From Dickeya dianthicola NCPPB 453 (GTDB lineage Bacteria; Pseudomonadota; Gammaproteobacteria; Enterobacterales; Enterobacteriaceae), in the NCBI RefSeq assembly GCF_000365305.1, contig NZ_CM001841.1:3687139-3751138 (forward strand): a stretch of DNA of 64,000 bases, given 5' to 3'. The notes beneath the pieces were generated by a model. The model was not told the origin of the DNA. It did no database searches and saw only the letters and a program-made list of their open reading frames with translations. Position numbers and translations under genes: made by a program. Below are positions 50,911 to 58,860 of this stretch, one piece after another (positions within the stretch are counted from its first letter, which is position 1; each line of letters starts with the position of its first letter).

Positions 50911-51105
50911 TTAGTGCGAGGTCAACGGCGAATGGAGACAATCGATAAAGGCGCGCTGGAATTCGCCAAGCTCGTTCTGGCTTTTCCCCCCAGCACCAGC
51001 AGCTTGCCGCCGTAAGGGGGATAGGTTTCCGCCACTTTCTCCTGATAGGGTTTCATCCCTTCCGGGTGGTGAATCGCGACATTGATAATGAAAAGGAAAG
51101 GACAT
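50911..51105 (-). pseudogene. Degenerate DUF1330-like gene, frameshifted
   Basis: One minus-strand frame reads FLFIINVAIHHPEGMKPYQE and KVAETYPPYGGKLLVLGGK, matching the DUF1330 pattern (DPEGxxxYxxx...YGGKxLVxGG). The neighbouring frame continues NELGEFQRAFIDCLHSP, near the family ending. The switch is at a C6/T4 run (50982-50991). The distance between the two blocks is shorter than usual, so an internal deletion is also likely. Its 5' end meets the start of the divergent lysR-type gene. Confidence 0.5.
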
Positions 51106-52111
51106 GGAGATATCACAACGGGTCCGCGCCATTGTGTCTTTCGTACAGGCGGTGGATACCGGCAGCTTTGCCGCCGCCGGCCGCACGCTGGGTATCAGTT
51201 CGGCCGCCGTCAGCAAGAACGTCGCCAGCCTTGAGCAGGCATTGGGGGTACGCCTGATGAACCGAACCACCCGAACGCTCAGCCTCACCGACGAAGGCGC
51301 GGCCTTTTTGCGTCAGGCCCGGATTGCGCTGGAAGCGCTGGATGCCGCCGTCGATGTGCTGGCTGAACAACGCGTTGAGATTGGCGGTCATGTTCGTCTC
51401 TCCTGTAGCGTCGGGTTTGGGCGCGACCACCTGATGCCGTTGCTGCCGGGGTTACAAGTGCGCTATCCCGCCCTGACGATCGAAGCGGACTTTGACGATC
51501 GGGTGATTGACCTGGTCAGAGACGGCTACGATTTGGCGATCCGCGGCGGGCAGATCGTCGACTCGGCGCTGGTCTCCCGCCCGATTTGCCGTCTTAACAT
51601 GGCGCTGGTCGCCGCCCCCGACTATCTGGCACGGGCCGGCGTGCCGGCCACCTCGGAGGATCTGCTGTCGCACCGTCTTATCGTGCGCCGCTTTCTGGGC
51701 GGGAAAGTCTCCCCCTGGATCTTCCGCGATGAGGAAGGCAACCAGACGTCGCTCAATCTCGATAGCGCCGTGCTGACGCTCTCCGCCCCCGAAGCGCTGG
51801 TGCAGGCGGCCAGTCTGGGGCTGGGGATCGCTCAGGTCGGGGTACATACCGCCTGGCCCGCGCTGCGTGAAGGCCGGCTTAAGGTCGTGCTGCCGGACCG
51901 GCACGATCCGGGCAACTATGAGATGGTGGTGCAATACCCGCACCGCGCATTGATGGCGCCGCGGGTGCGCGCCACACTCGACTATCTGCTGGCGGCATTC
52001 GCCGGCGATAACGCGCTCCATGTGCCGCTGCGCACGCTGAATGATTATGCGTCTATCCCAGCCGGCGTGATTGGCGCAGCCGGTTTGGATTCGGACAGCC
52101 GCGCAAGATAA
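51104..52111 (+). CDS. LysR-family transcriptional regulator
   Basis: The 335-residue protein has the helix-turn-helix FVQAVDTGSFAAAGRTLGIS, then SAAVSKNVASLEQALGVRL, and a LysR effector domain. The C-terminal 30 residues beyond the domain are not conserved in type. It is divergent from the DUF1330-like remnant, which may have been its target. The ligand and other targets are unknown. Confidence 0.9.
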   Translation: MEISQRVRAIVSFVQAVDTGSFAAAGRTLGISSAAVSKNVASLEQALGVRLMNRTTRTLSLTDEGAAFLRQARIALEALDAAVDVLAEQRVEIGGHVRLSCSVGFGRDHLMPLLPGLQVRYPALTIEADFDDRVIDLVRDGYDLAIRGGQIVDSALVSRPICRLNMALVAAPDYLARAGVPATSEDLLSHRLIVRRFLGGKVSPWIFRDEEGNQTSLNLDSAVLTLSAPEALVQAASLGLGIAQVGVHTAWPALREGRLKVVLPDRHDPGNYEMVVQYPHRALMAPRVRATLDYLLAAFAGDNALHVPLRTLNDYASIPAGVIGAAGLDSDSRAR

Positions 52112-52195
52112 CCGGAGGCATCCGGCGGCAAATGAGAAGATGTCATAACATTACCTGAAACTAAAAAACCCTGGATGTGGCGTCACTTGACGGCT

Positions 52196-52306
52196 TCAAC
52201 GGTGACGGTTGCGGAAGGGTGAGCGGATAAACACGCCCGCCACGGTAATCAGCGCGACAATGACCACCAGGAACACCGCCACCGTGTTGCGTGCAGAGAC
52301 AACCAT
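52196..52306 (-). CDS. Predicted 36-residue single-pass membrane protein
   Basis: ATG at 52306 follows AGGAG by eight bases. The product has a short N-terminus (MVVSARN), one hydrophobic helix TVAVFLVVIVALITVAGVF and a basic tail IRSPFRNRHR, giving an N-out/C-in prediction. It lies between two larger genes, 106 bp beyond the hydrolase start... on the downstream side of the hydrolase gene (its stop is at 52413). I do not recognise a family. Support is the ribosome binding site and the clean topology. Confidence 0.5.
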   Translation of the reverse strand: MVVSARNTVAVFLVVIVALITVAGVFIRSPFRNRHR

Positions 52307-52412
52307 CACTTTCACTCCTGCAAGGGGACCAACCTCGACATGCAAAACCGGGTATCGGACGCGATGACAAAGCGGCGGGAATTTCTCACGCCGCCCCCGC
52401 CCCGAACCGGCC

Positions 52413-53549
52413 TTACTTCAGATTGGTTTTAAAGAACTGCTCGAACCGGGCAAACGGGATCTTGCCGGCCTGATTGTCGTACAAGTCCACATGATTGGCG
52501 CCGGGCACCACCACCAACTCCTTCTGCTTGCTGCCAACGGCCTTGAAAGCATCCTCGGCAAAATAACGCGAGTGGGCGTTTTCACCGGTGACCACCAGAG
52601 TCGGAATGGTGATTTCGCCGGCATAGCTCAGCAACGGCATATTCATAAACGACAGCGGCATAGTCGCCGTCCAGGCGCCGGTTGAGTTCACGGAGCGCTC
52701 ATGGAAGCCACGAGGCACACGGTAGTAGTCGAAAAACTCTTTGAGCACCGGATGCGGGTTTTCCGGTAACGTCTCCGGCAGTATGCGAGCAGCCGTAGTC
52801 ACTTTCCCGTCTTTATCGGCATAGATATCGTGAGAAGCATGAGCAACGGTGCCGCTTTCCGCATCCTTCCAGCGTTGCTCATTGAGGTATTGCAACACAG
52901 CGCGGCGGTCAGCGGTGGTGTAGCGATCCTTACCATCGCCGACGCCATGGCCCATCGCCCGGCTCATGTCGTACATCACGCTGGTGGCGACCGCTTTCAC
53001 GCGTGTGTCGCCCGCGGCCGCATTCAGCGCCATCCCCCCCCAGCCGCAGATGCCGAGCAAACCGATACGGTTACGGTCGACTTCTTTTTGCAGGCCGAGA
53101 AAATCGACCGCGGCGCTGAAGTCTTCGGTGTTGATGTCGGGAGAGGCGACATTACGCGGGCTACCGCCGCTTTCCCCGGTGTAGGAAGGGTCAAACGCCA
53201 GTGTGACAAAACCGCGCTCGGCGAGGGTTTGCGCGTACAGGCCGCTCGATTGTTCTTTTACGGCACCGAACGGCCCGCTCAGGGCGATGGCCGCCAGTTT
53301 GCGCTCGCCCCTGTCTTTCGGGAGATAGAGATCGCCGACCAGCGTAATGCCGTATCGGTTTTGAAACGTGACTTTGCGGTGATCAACCTTGCTGCTTTGC
53401 GCAAAGGTTTTATCCCACTGCGTCACCAGAGAAACAGGTTCATTAGGATTGCGGCTGTCTGCATAGCTCAGAGAAGAAGCGCCGGTCAATACCGCGCCCA
53501 ACAACAAGGCAGAGGTCATAGCCGTCAGTTTCTTTGGGAGGACATTCAT
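52413..53549 (-). CDS. Exported alpha/beta hydrolase (YcjY/COG1073-like)
   Basis: The 378-residue protein has a signal peptide ending SSLSYA (residue 30). The fold landmarks are IALSGPFGAVKEQSSG (oxyanion region), the nucleophile elbow IGLLGICGWGGMALN, PTLVVTGENAHSR (acid) and VPGANHVDLYD (catalytic His). The elbow carries Cys168 where a Ser is usual (GxSxG), and the last Gly is shifted, as in some dienelactone-hydrolase-like proteins. The substrate is unknown. It is divergent from a LysR-type regulator. Confidence 0.85.
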   Translation of the reverse strand: MNVLPKKLTAMTSALLLGAVLTGASSLSYADSRNPNEPVSLVTQWDKTFAQSSKVDHRKVTFQNRYGITLVGDLYLPKDRGERKLAAIALSGPFGAVKEQSSGLYAQTLAERGFVTLAFDPSYTGESGGSPRNVASPDINTEDFSAAVDFLGLQKEVDRNRIGLLGICGWGGMALNAAAGDTRVKAVATSVMYDMSRAMGHGVGDGKDRYTTADRRAVLQYLNEQRWKDAESGTVAHASHDIYADKDGKVTTAARILPETLPENPHPVLKEFFDYYRVPRGFHERSVNSTGAWTATMPLSFMNMPLLSYAGEITIPTLVVTGENAHSRYFAEDAFKAVGSKQKELVVVPGANHVDLYDNQAGKIPFARFEQFFKTNLK

Positions 53550-53670
53550 GAAAAAGCTCCTTTAAAAACACATCATGGGTTCGTGGTCTGGGTGCGAGGG
53601 CGGGCGATTTTTCAGCCTGCGAATCGCATTGTAGTTAGCACATACAGTGATGATTAGAGGGGTTAATTTG

Positions 53671-53694
53671 ATAACATTAATGTGTTTATGTTAT
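53671..53694. promoter_or_regulatory. Candidate LysR-type operator
   Basis: Perfect 7-bp inverted repeats, ATAACAT and ATGTTAT, are separated by ten bases. The site lies 66 bp before the LysR-type gene and 122 bp before the divergent hydrolase, and fits the spaced-palindrome form of LysR-family sites. Confidence 0.6.
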
Positions 53695-53759
53695 GAATCT
53701 TGATGCCCGACGGGTTAAAAGCGCCCCCCGTTTCCCCCACCAGCGAAAGGCGCATTGCC

Positions 53760-54644
53760 ATGGCGAACCGAGAAAACTACAACGATCTCTACCTGTTCAT
53801 GCTGGTGGCGCGGGAAGGCAGTTTCACCCGAGCCGCCACCCGGCTTGGGTTGGCGCAATCGGGAGTCAGCCGCGCCATACGTGAACTGGAAGCGCGTCTG
53901 GGCGTACAGTTGTTAAGTCGTACTACCCGCAAACTGTCGCTAACGCAGGCGGGAGAACAGCTGTATCGCACCGCGCTGGCGGGTTTTGATTCGCTTGATC
54001 TGGGCCTGGCTACCCTCGCCCATTTCCGCGACACCCCTTCAGGTACGGTGCGCATTAATGCCAGCCAACATGCTATCGACAAGGTACTGCTGCCGAAACT
54101 GGCGGCATTCAGGTTGCGCTATCCGGATATTCAGTTGGAGCTCATTAGCGAGAGCCGCTTTGTAGACATTATTGACGAACGGTTTGACGCGGGGATCCGC
54201 TTAGGCGCCGAGGTCGATGAAGGCATGATTGCGGTGCGGATCGCCCCGGATATGGAGATGGTCGTGGTGGCGACGCCGGATCACTTTCGCCATTACGGCT
54301 TCCCGCAAACACCGGCGGATTTGGTGGTGCACCCCTGCATTGCGTATCAGTTTGCCGACGGCAGCCTTTACCACTGGGAACTTTGGCAGGACGGAAAACC
54401 GCTGAGGCACAAACCGCAAGGACAGTGGGTATTCGCCGACAGCTATATGGAAGTCGCCGCCGCCAGGTTGGGGCTGGGGCTGGCGTATGTCCCCGAGGAA
54501 CTGGTGGCCGATGATCTGGCACAAGGGACACTCATCCGGGTGCTACAACGTTACAGTCACCGTCTGGCGGGATTACACCTCTACTACCCCCACCGCAATG
54601 TGTCGCCGGCGCTGAGAATGGTCATCGATGCGTTGAAACTCTGA
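53760..54644 (+). CDS. LysR-family transcriptional regulator, divergent from the hydrolase gene
   Basis: The start at MANRENYNDLYLFMLVAREG (53760) gives 294 residues; an ATG 20 codons upstream adds a proline-rich stretch not typical of the family. Helix-turn-helix: FTRAATRLGLAQSGVSRAIR. The effector domain is of the CrgA/AaeR-like type (HAIDKVLLPKLAAFRLRYPD, FDAGIRLGAEVDEGMIAVRI). It probably controls the divergent hydrolase. Confidence 0.9.
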   Translation: MANRENYNDLYLFMLVAREGSFTRAATRLGLAQSGVSRAIRELEARLGVQLLSRTTRKLSLTQAGEQLYRTALAGFDSLDLGLATLAHFRDTPSGTVRINASQHAIDKVLLPKLAAFRLRYPDIQLELISESRFVDIIDERFDAGIRLGAEVDEGMIAVRIAPDMEMVVVATPDHFRHYGFPQTPADLVVHPCIAYQFADGSLYHWELWQDGKPLRHKPQGQWVFADSYMEVAAARLGLGLAYVPEELVADDLAQGTLIRVLQRYSHRLAGLHLYYPHRNVSPALRMVIDALKL

Positions 54645-55030
54645 GCCGGCCTCGCATCCCTTCGGTAAGGGGATGTGATGGCGCGGAGCGTGTTATCCGG
54701 TTATCACGCTGTTTGCCAAAGAAATGGGATTCCCGCTATACCCGTCATACTTCAAGTTGCAGGTGTGTTGACTTTACTCACTCACCCCGGTCACTTACTT
54801 GTGTAAGCTCCCGGGGATTCGCTGCGTCGTCGCCTTCCTGCAACTCGAATTATTTTGGGTATATACTACCGCTTCGCCTGTATATTCCCTGACGGTAAAG
54901 CTATCGCGTCTTATGCCTTTGTCGGCGTGACGTTTTTATCCAGTCACCAGCCATAACGACCGAGAGGCGTGCCGCCGCGCGGAGCAGCGAGAGGGAAGAT
55001 TTAATCAACACCTGTCTGGAAACACCCGAA
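54645..55030. other. Intergenic region ahead of dusA containing an ERIC element
   Basis: No gene is seen in 386 bp. An ERIC copy takes up 54737-54863. The remaining 167 bp before dusA should contain its promoter, which I could not place. Confidence 0.75.
54737..54863 (-). repeat. ERIC element, copy 1 (127 bp)
   Basis: The ends are TATACCCGTCATACTTCAAG and CTCGAATTATTTTGGGTATA. The core GGTCACTTACTTGTGTAAGC, then TCCCGGGGATTC, is the inverse of the ERIC core. The length is exactly 127 bp, the standard full size. Confidence 0.93.
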
Positions 55031-56065
55031 ATGACTCAGAAACCCATTAGTGAAAACCCCGTGAAATCAGGCTCTGAGGCCGTACCTGTCAAGCCAACCC
55101 ACCGTCAGACATTTTCCATCGCCCCGATGTTGGACTGGACTGACCGTCATTGCCGCTACTTTCACCGGCTGCTGAGTCATAACGCGCTGTTGTACACCGA
55201 GATGGTGACCACCGGGGCGATTTTGCACGGCAAGGGCGACTATCTGGCCTACAGCGACGAAGAGCATCCGTTGGCGTTGCAGCTCGGCGGCAGCGACCCG
55301 GCGGCACTGGCGCGGTGCGCGGTACTGGCGGAACAGCGCGGCTATGACGAAATCAATCTTAACGTCGGTTGTCCGTCCGACCGGGTGCAAAACGGCCGTT
55401 TCGGCGCCTGCCTGATGGCGGAAGCACAACTGGTGGCCGACTGCGTCGCCGCCATGCGCGAACGCGTCGGCATTCCGGTGACGGTGAAAACCCGCATCGG
55501 CATCGACGATAAAGATAGCTACGAATTTTTATGCGATTTCATCCGCACCGTTTCCGAACAGGGCGGCTGCGATACCTTTATCGTACACGCCCGCAAAGCC
55601 TGGCTGTCCGGCCTGAGCCCGAAAGAAAACCGCGAGATCCCGCCGCTGGACTACCCGCGCGTCTACCAGCTCAAGCGTGATTTCCCGTCGCTGACGCTGG
55701 CGATTAACGGCGGCGTCAAAACGCTGGCCGAGGCGCAGCAGCACCTGCAACACGTGGATGGCGTGATGGTGGGCCGCGAAGCCTACCAAAATCCCGGCAT
55801 GCTGGCGCAGGTCGACAGCGAACTGTTTGGCGTCAACCGTGCGGCGCCGGATCAGGCCGATGTGGTGCGTTCGATGTACCCGTATATCGAGCGCGAACTC
55901 TCCGCCGGCGCCTCGTTAGGTCACATTACCCGCCATATGCTCGGCCTGTTTCAGGGCGTGCCCGGCGCTCGCCAGTGGCGGCGTTACCTGAGCGAAAATG
56001 CCCATAAACCCGGAGCGGATGCCGCCGTGGTAGAGCGCGCGCTGACGCGGGTTAACATCGCCTGA
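55031..56065 (+). CDS. dusA: DusA, tRNA-dihydrouridine(20/20a) synthase
   Basis: The 344-residue FMN enzyme reduces U20/U20a in tRNA. It contains the TIM-barrel motifs [52 protein letters not shown] (catalytic Cys), [27 protein letters not shown] and [11 protein letters not shown]. It is followed by pspG as in E. coli. Confidence 0.98.
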   Translation: MTQKPISENPVKSGSEAVPVKPTHRQTFSIAPMLDWTDRHCRYFHRLLSHNALLYTEMVTTGAILHGKGDYLAYSDEEHPLALQLGGSDPAALARCAVLAEQRGYDEINLNVGCPSDRVQNGRFGACLMAEAQLVADCVAAMRERVGIPVTVKTRIGIDDKDSYEFLCDFIRTVSEQGGCDTFIVHARKAWLSGLSPKENREIPPLDYPRVYQLKRDFPSLTLAINGGVKTLAEAQQHLQHVDGVMVGREAYQNPGMLAQVDSELFGVNRAAPDQADVVRSMYPYIERELSAGASLGHITRHMLGLFQGVPGARQWRRYLSENAHKPGADAAVVERALTRVNIA

Positions 56066-56129
56066 AAAAAACCAACTGTTGGTCTTTTTGACCAATTCGC
56101 TCTCCCCACCGTCCTGACTGTCGCTGATA

Positions 56130-56142
56130 AATCAATCAGTTA
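56130..56142 (+). promoter_or_regulatory. IHF site upstream of pspG
   Basis: AATCAATCAGTTA matches WATCAA-N4-TTR at every defined base. It lies in the loop and right arm of an inverted repeat, CGCTGATAA with TTATCAGCG (56122-56148), just upstream of the sigma-54 promoter. This suits PspF-dependent looping. Confidence 0.65.
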
Positions 56143-56156
56143 TCAGCGATGTATTC

Positions 56157-56172
56157 TGGCACGGTTCTTGTA
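56157..56172 (+). promoter_or_regulatory. Sigma-54 promoter of pspG
   Basis: TGGCACG-GTTC-TTGTA matches the -24/-12 consensus TGGCACG-N4-TTGCA except one base. It is 85 bp before the pspG start. In E. coli pspG is also sigma-54 and PspF dependent. Confidence 0.88.
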
Positions 56173-56256
56173 ATACCCCCTGCTGTAAGCGTCATGCGGC
56201 ACGCAGAACAATATTTCCCCTGCGCAAGACGCGCTTCAACGGCTAAGGAGCACACC

Positions 56257-56532
56257 ATGTTGGAAATTTTCTTCGTTATTGGCTTTTTTATCATGCTGCT
56301 GGTCACCGGCGTGTCGCTGCTGGGAGTGATGGCGGCGCTGGTTGTCGCGTCGGTGGTGATGCTGATTGGCGGGCTGTTTGCCGTGGCAATCAACGTGCTG
56401 CCGTGGCTGCTGTTGGCGGTGGCGGCGGTGTGGCTGTGGCGCCGATTTCAGGGTCGACCCGTCTCCGGTATGCACCGCTACACGTACCGTAAAAAATATA
56501 CCTTTCGTCACCGCCGGGGCGGTGGGTGGTAA
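56257..56532 (+). CDS. pspG: PspG, phage-shock protein G
   Basis: The 91-residue membrane protein starts MLEIFFVIGFFIMLLVTGVS (56257) behind AAGGAG. Two hydrophobic hairpins reach to residue 62. A basic, aromatic tail follows (RYTYRKKYTFRHRRGGGW), longer than in E. coli (80 residues). It belongs to the PspF regulon that responds to envelope stress. Confidence 0.93.
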   Translation: MLEIFFVIGFFIMLLVTGVSLLGVMAALVVASVVMLIGGLFAVAINVLPWLLLAVAAVWLWRRFQGRPVSGMHRYTYRKKYTFRHRRGGGW

Positions 56533-57068
56533 TGTCTGAAAAATGACAAGATCTGAATGAGATACGGACATAGCGGGCTGTGCCGCGCCTGATGCAAAAT
56601 TGTGCGCCAGCAGATATTTTTTCCTTATCGTGGCTGCTAGGATGTCGCTCACTACCTGGCTCTCCCTTTTCATGCAGGCGTGAGCTAATTATACCCAAAA
56701 TAATTCGAGTTGCAGGAAGGCGGCAACCGAGGGAATTCCCGGGAGCTTACATCAGTAAGTGACCGGGGTGAGTGAGGGCAGCCAACGCACCTGCAACTTG
56801 AAGTATGACGGGTATACATGATTTCATCATCGTCAGGGAAATAATAGCCGCTCAGCGGTACCTTCGTGACGAACACCACACTGTACCCTACCTACAGTGG
56901 ATGAAATTAGCATCATGGCAAAACCGCCTGTGGAATAATGCCGACTCGTCGAGGGTCGGTATTATTACCCGGCCCTTACCGCACCGCAGAAAAATCCCCC
57001 AGGTCATGACTTTTCCATCGCCCGTCAGAACCGAGTCATACGTCAAAAACGCAGCCTATACCGCGATA
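56533..57068. other. Intergenic region between pspG and the P450 gene
   Basis: The region spans 536 bp without a supported gene. ERIC copy 2 occupies 56690-56816. A small minus-strand frame (56685-56879) is interrupted by the ERIC and lacks support. This is the junction where the P450 gene separates pspG from qor. Confidence 0.7.
56690..56816 (+). repeat. ERIC element, copy 2 (127 bp)
   Basis: The ends are TATACCCAAAATAATTCGAG and CTTGAAGTATGACGGGTATA. The core reads CCCGGGAGCTTACATCAGTA, then AGTGACCGGGGTGAG, the ERIC consensus in direct orientation. It is 127 bp long, inverted relative to copy 1, and the pair brackets dusA-pspG. Confidence 0.95.
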
Positions 57069-58475
57069 TCAAGCCTGATGTTGGGCGATATCGGGTTGAG
57101 GCCGTTTATGCAGCCTGACGTAGAAACCGGTCGGGGTCATGGTGAAGGCAAAGCTTTCCATCACGTCCGATGCGGGCTGCTGCGCTTCAACGCGAAATCC
57201 ACTGCACAACGCGTGAAACCCCAGTTTGATTTCAATTAACGCCAGCGATCGCCCGGGGCACATGCGCGGGCCGCCGCCAAAGGGCTGAAGGTCGGAAAAA
57301 GACGCCTGTCCGCGCTCCAGCCAGCGCTCAGGCATGAAATCTCGCGGTTGGTGAAATGAAGTCTCTTCAAATCCGCTCGCGTGCAGCATCAGCAACAGCG
57401 GCGTTCCCTTCCTGATAAAGAAATCGGCAATGACGGTGTCTTTGACCGGCTCAAGATAAAGCAACGGAGCCACCGGTTTAAGCCGCATGGACTCATACAT
57501 CACGGCGGTGAGCAGCGGCATACGGGGCAAGGGCCACGGCAGAGCACCTCCCGAGCCTTCCGTCGCCTGGCGGCACTCTTCAACAACCTGCTCCTCCATT
57601 GACGGCGACGAGCAAAGCAGAAAACTCATCCAGGCGAGCGTATTGGCGGTGGTATCTTCCCCCGCCAGCAGTAGCGTGAACGCATTCGCCAGAATGTCTT
57701 CATCCATCAGCGTCCCGTCTTTTTTCTGCTCGGCAATCATGATTTGCAGCATATTTTCAGGGGCGTCCATCAGCTGAGGGTTCTGCTCAATTCGCTCCCG
57801 CTGACTATCAATAAATCCGTAAAGACGTTCACGAATCAGGCTCAGGCTGGCATCAAACTGCTTATCCCGCGCCCTCTTGATAAAACGCCATAACGGAATG
57901 GGAGAACCGCAGCGTTCATTAATCACAGGAAACAGGCGACGTAAATTTTGCGATAGCGGATTCTCCCCCTGCTCAAGGGTATTGATATCCTCGCCAAAAG
58001 CTAATAGCGATGTAATATCAACCGTATAGCGCTTAAACTCATCCACCAGAGAAATCACTTCCCCGGTTTCAGCCAGCCGCGTGAAACGTTCGGATAAACG
58101 GGCGGTGATCTTCCTGAGACTGGGGTAGAAATATTTCAGATGTGCGGGCTGGAACATCGGCTCGGTCAGTTTTCGCTGATGCTCCCATCGGGCGCCCTCG
58201 GAAGAAAAAACACCGTTCAATCCGGCTTCCTGGAACACCGATTCAATATTGCTTCTGCGCCGAAAGTCATCGGGGCGGGCTTTCATGATGGTACGAACCC
58301 ATTGCGAATCGGCGATCACTATCGCCGGCGTGAGCCCCAGCCTTAACCGGTAAAAAGAGCCATAGCGTTCTTTCCATTGCAGCATCTGTAAATGGACGTC
58401 ACGCCGCTTTAAATAATACACATGTCCGAGAAGGCCTCTCGACGGAGGCGCTGGCAGCCGTTTAATCGATCTCAT
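57069..58475 (-). CDS. Cytochrome P450 monooxygenase, orphan
   Basis: Starting at MRSIKRLPAPPSRGLLGHVY (58475), nine bases after AGGAAGG, gives 468 residues. Hallmarks: C-helix WEHQR (97-101), I-helix oxygen-binding AGEDTT (271-276), ExxR as ESMR (328-331), PERW (382-385) and haem loop FGGGPRMCPGR with Cys406. The sequence type is the broad CYP4/CYP102-like bacterial group, which often oxidises fatty or isoprenoid chains; the substrate is unknown. No ferredoxin or reductase gene is near. The frame is open upstream and would encode a hydrophobic helix (YILALFLALLFAIPSLLI), so a membrane-anchored form from a GTG start is possible. P450 genes are uncommon in enterobacteria, so gain by transfer is likely. 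Confidence 0.92.
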   Translation of the reverse strand: MRSIKRLPAPPSRGLLGHVYYLKRRDVHLQMLQWKERYGSFYRLRLGLTPAIVIADSQWVRTIMKARPDDFRRRSNIESVFQEAGLNGVFSSEGARWEHQRKLTEPMFQPAHLKYFYPSLRKITARLSERFTRLAETGEVISLVDEFKRYTVDITSLLAFGEDINTLEQGENPLSQNLRRLFPVINERCGSPIPLWRFIKRARDKQFDASLSLIRERLYGFIDSQRERIEQNPQLMDAPENMLQIMIAEQKKDGTLMDEDILANAFTLLLAGEDTTANTLAWMSFLLCSSPSMEEQVVEECRQATEGSGGALPWPLPRMPLLTAVMYESMRLKPVAPLLYLEPVKDTVIADFFIRKGTPLLLMLHASGFEETSFHQPRDFMPERWLERGQASFSDLQPFGGGPRMCPGRSLALIEIKLGFHALCSGFRVEAQQPASDVMESFAFTMTPTGFYVRLHKRPQPDIAQHQA

Positions 58476-58860
58476 ACACGATATCCTTCCTCTGGTGATA
58501 AATGACCGGCGAAAAAGCAACTGTCGTGATCCCGAAGAGATAAGGAGAGAAGGAATGGCAAACAATAACGCTAAAAAAAGCGCTAAAATATAACTCACTA
58601 AAATATAAGTAAAATCTACGCCATCCCGGTTTGCCAGGGCATGATTGACGACGTGATAACAAACCGCACGACACAGCGTTTGCTCACATCTGAATCCGCA
58701 CTGGGTCACATCCTACCGATCGGCAGATTAAAAAATAAACATTCCTTTGTGGCTTTTTGTTAACAAGTAATACACCGGGAAGGGAGATGGTTTGGCGGGT
58801 GCGCCTTTCCCCGTCTTGTCGCACGGGGGAAGGCGCCGGTTGTGACCGAGCACCGTTTAC
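58476..58860. other. Intergenic region between qor and the P450 gene
   Basis: These 385 bp contain the AT-rich upstream region of the P450 gene (58478-58760) and the 3' flank of qor. I see no further gene. A 60-residue hydrophobic frame continuous with the P450 gene is discussed there. Confidence 0.6.

Noticed and set aside
56685..56879. Small minus-strand frame beginning MVFVTKVPLSGYYF
   Set aside because: Most of it is ERIC sequence and no ribosome binding site is seen.
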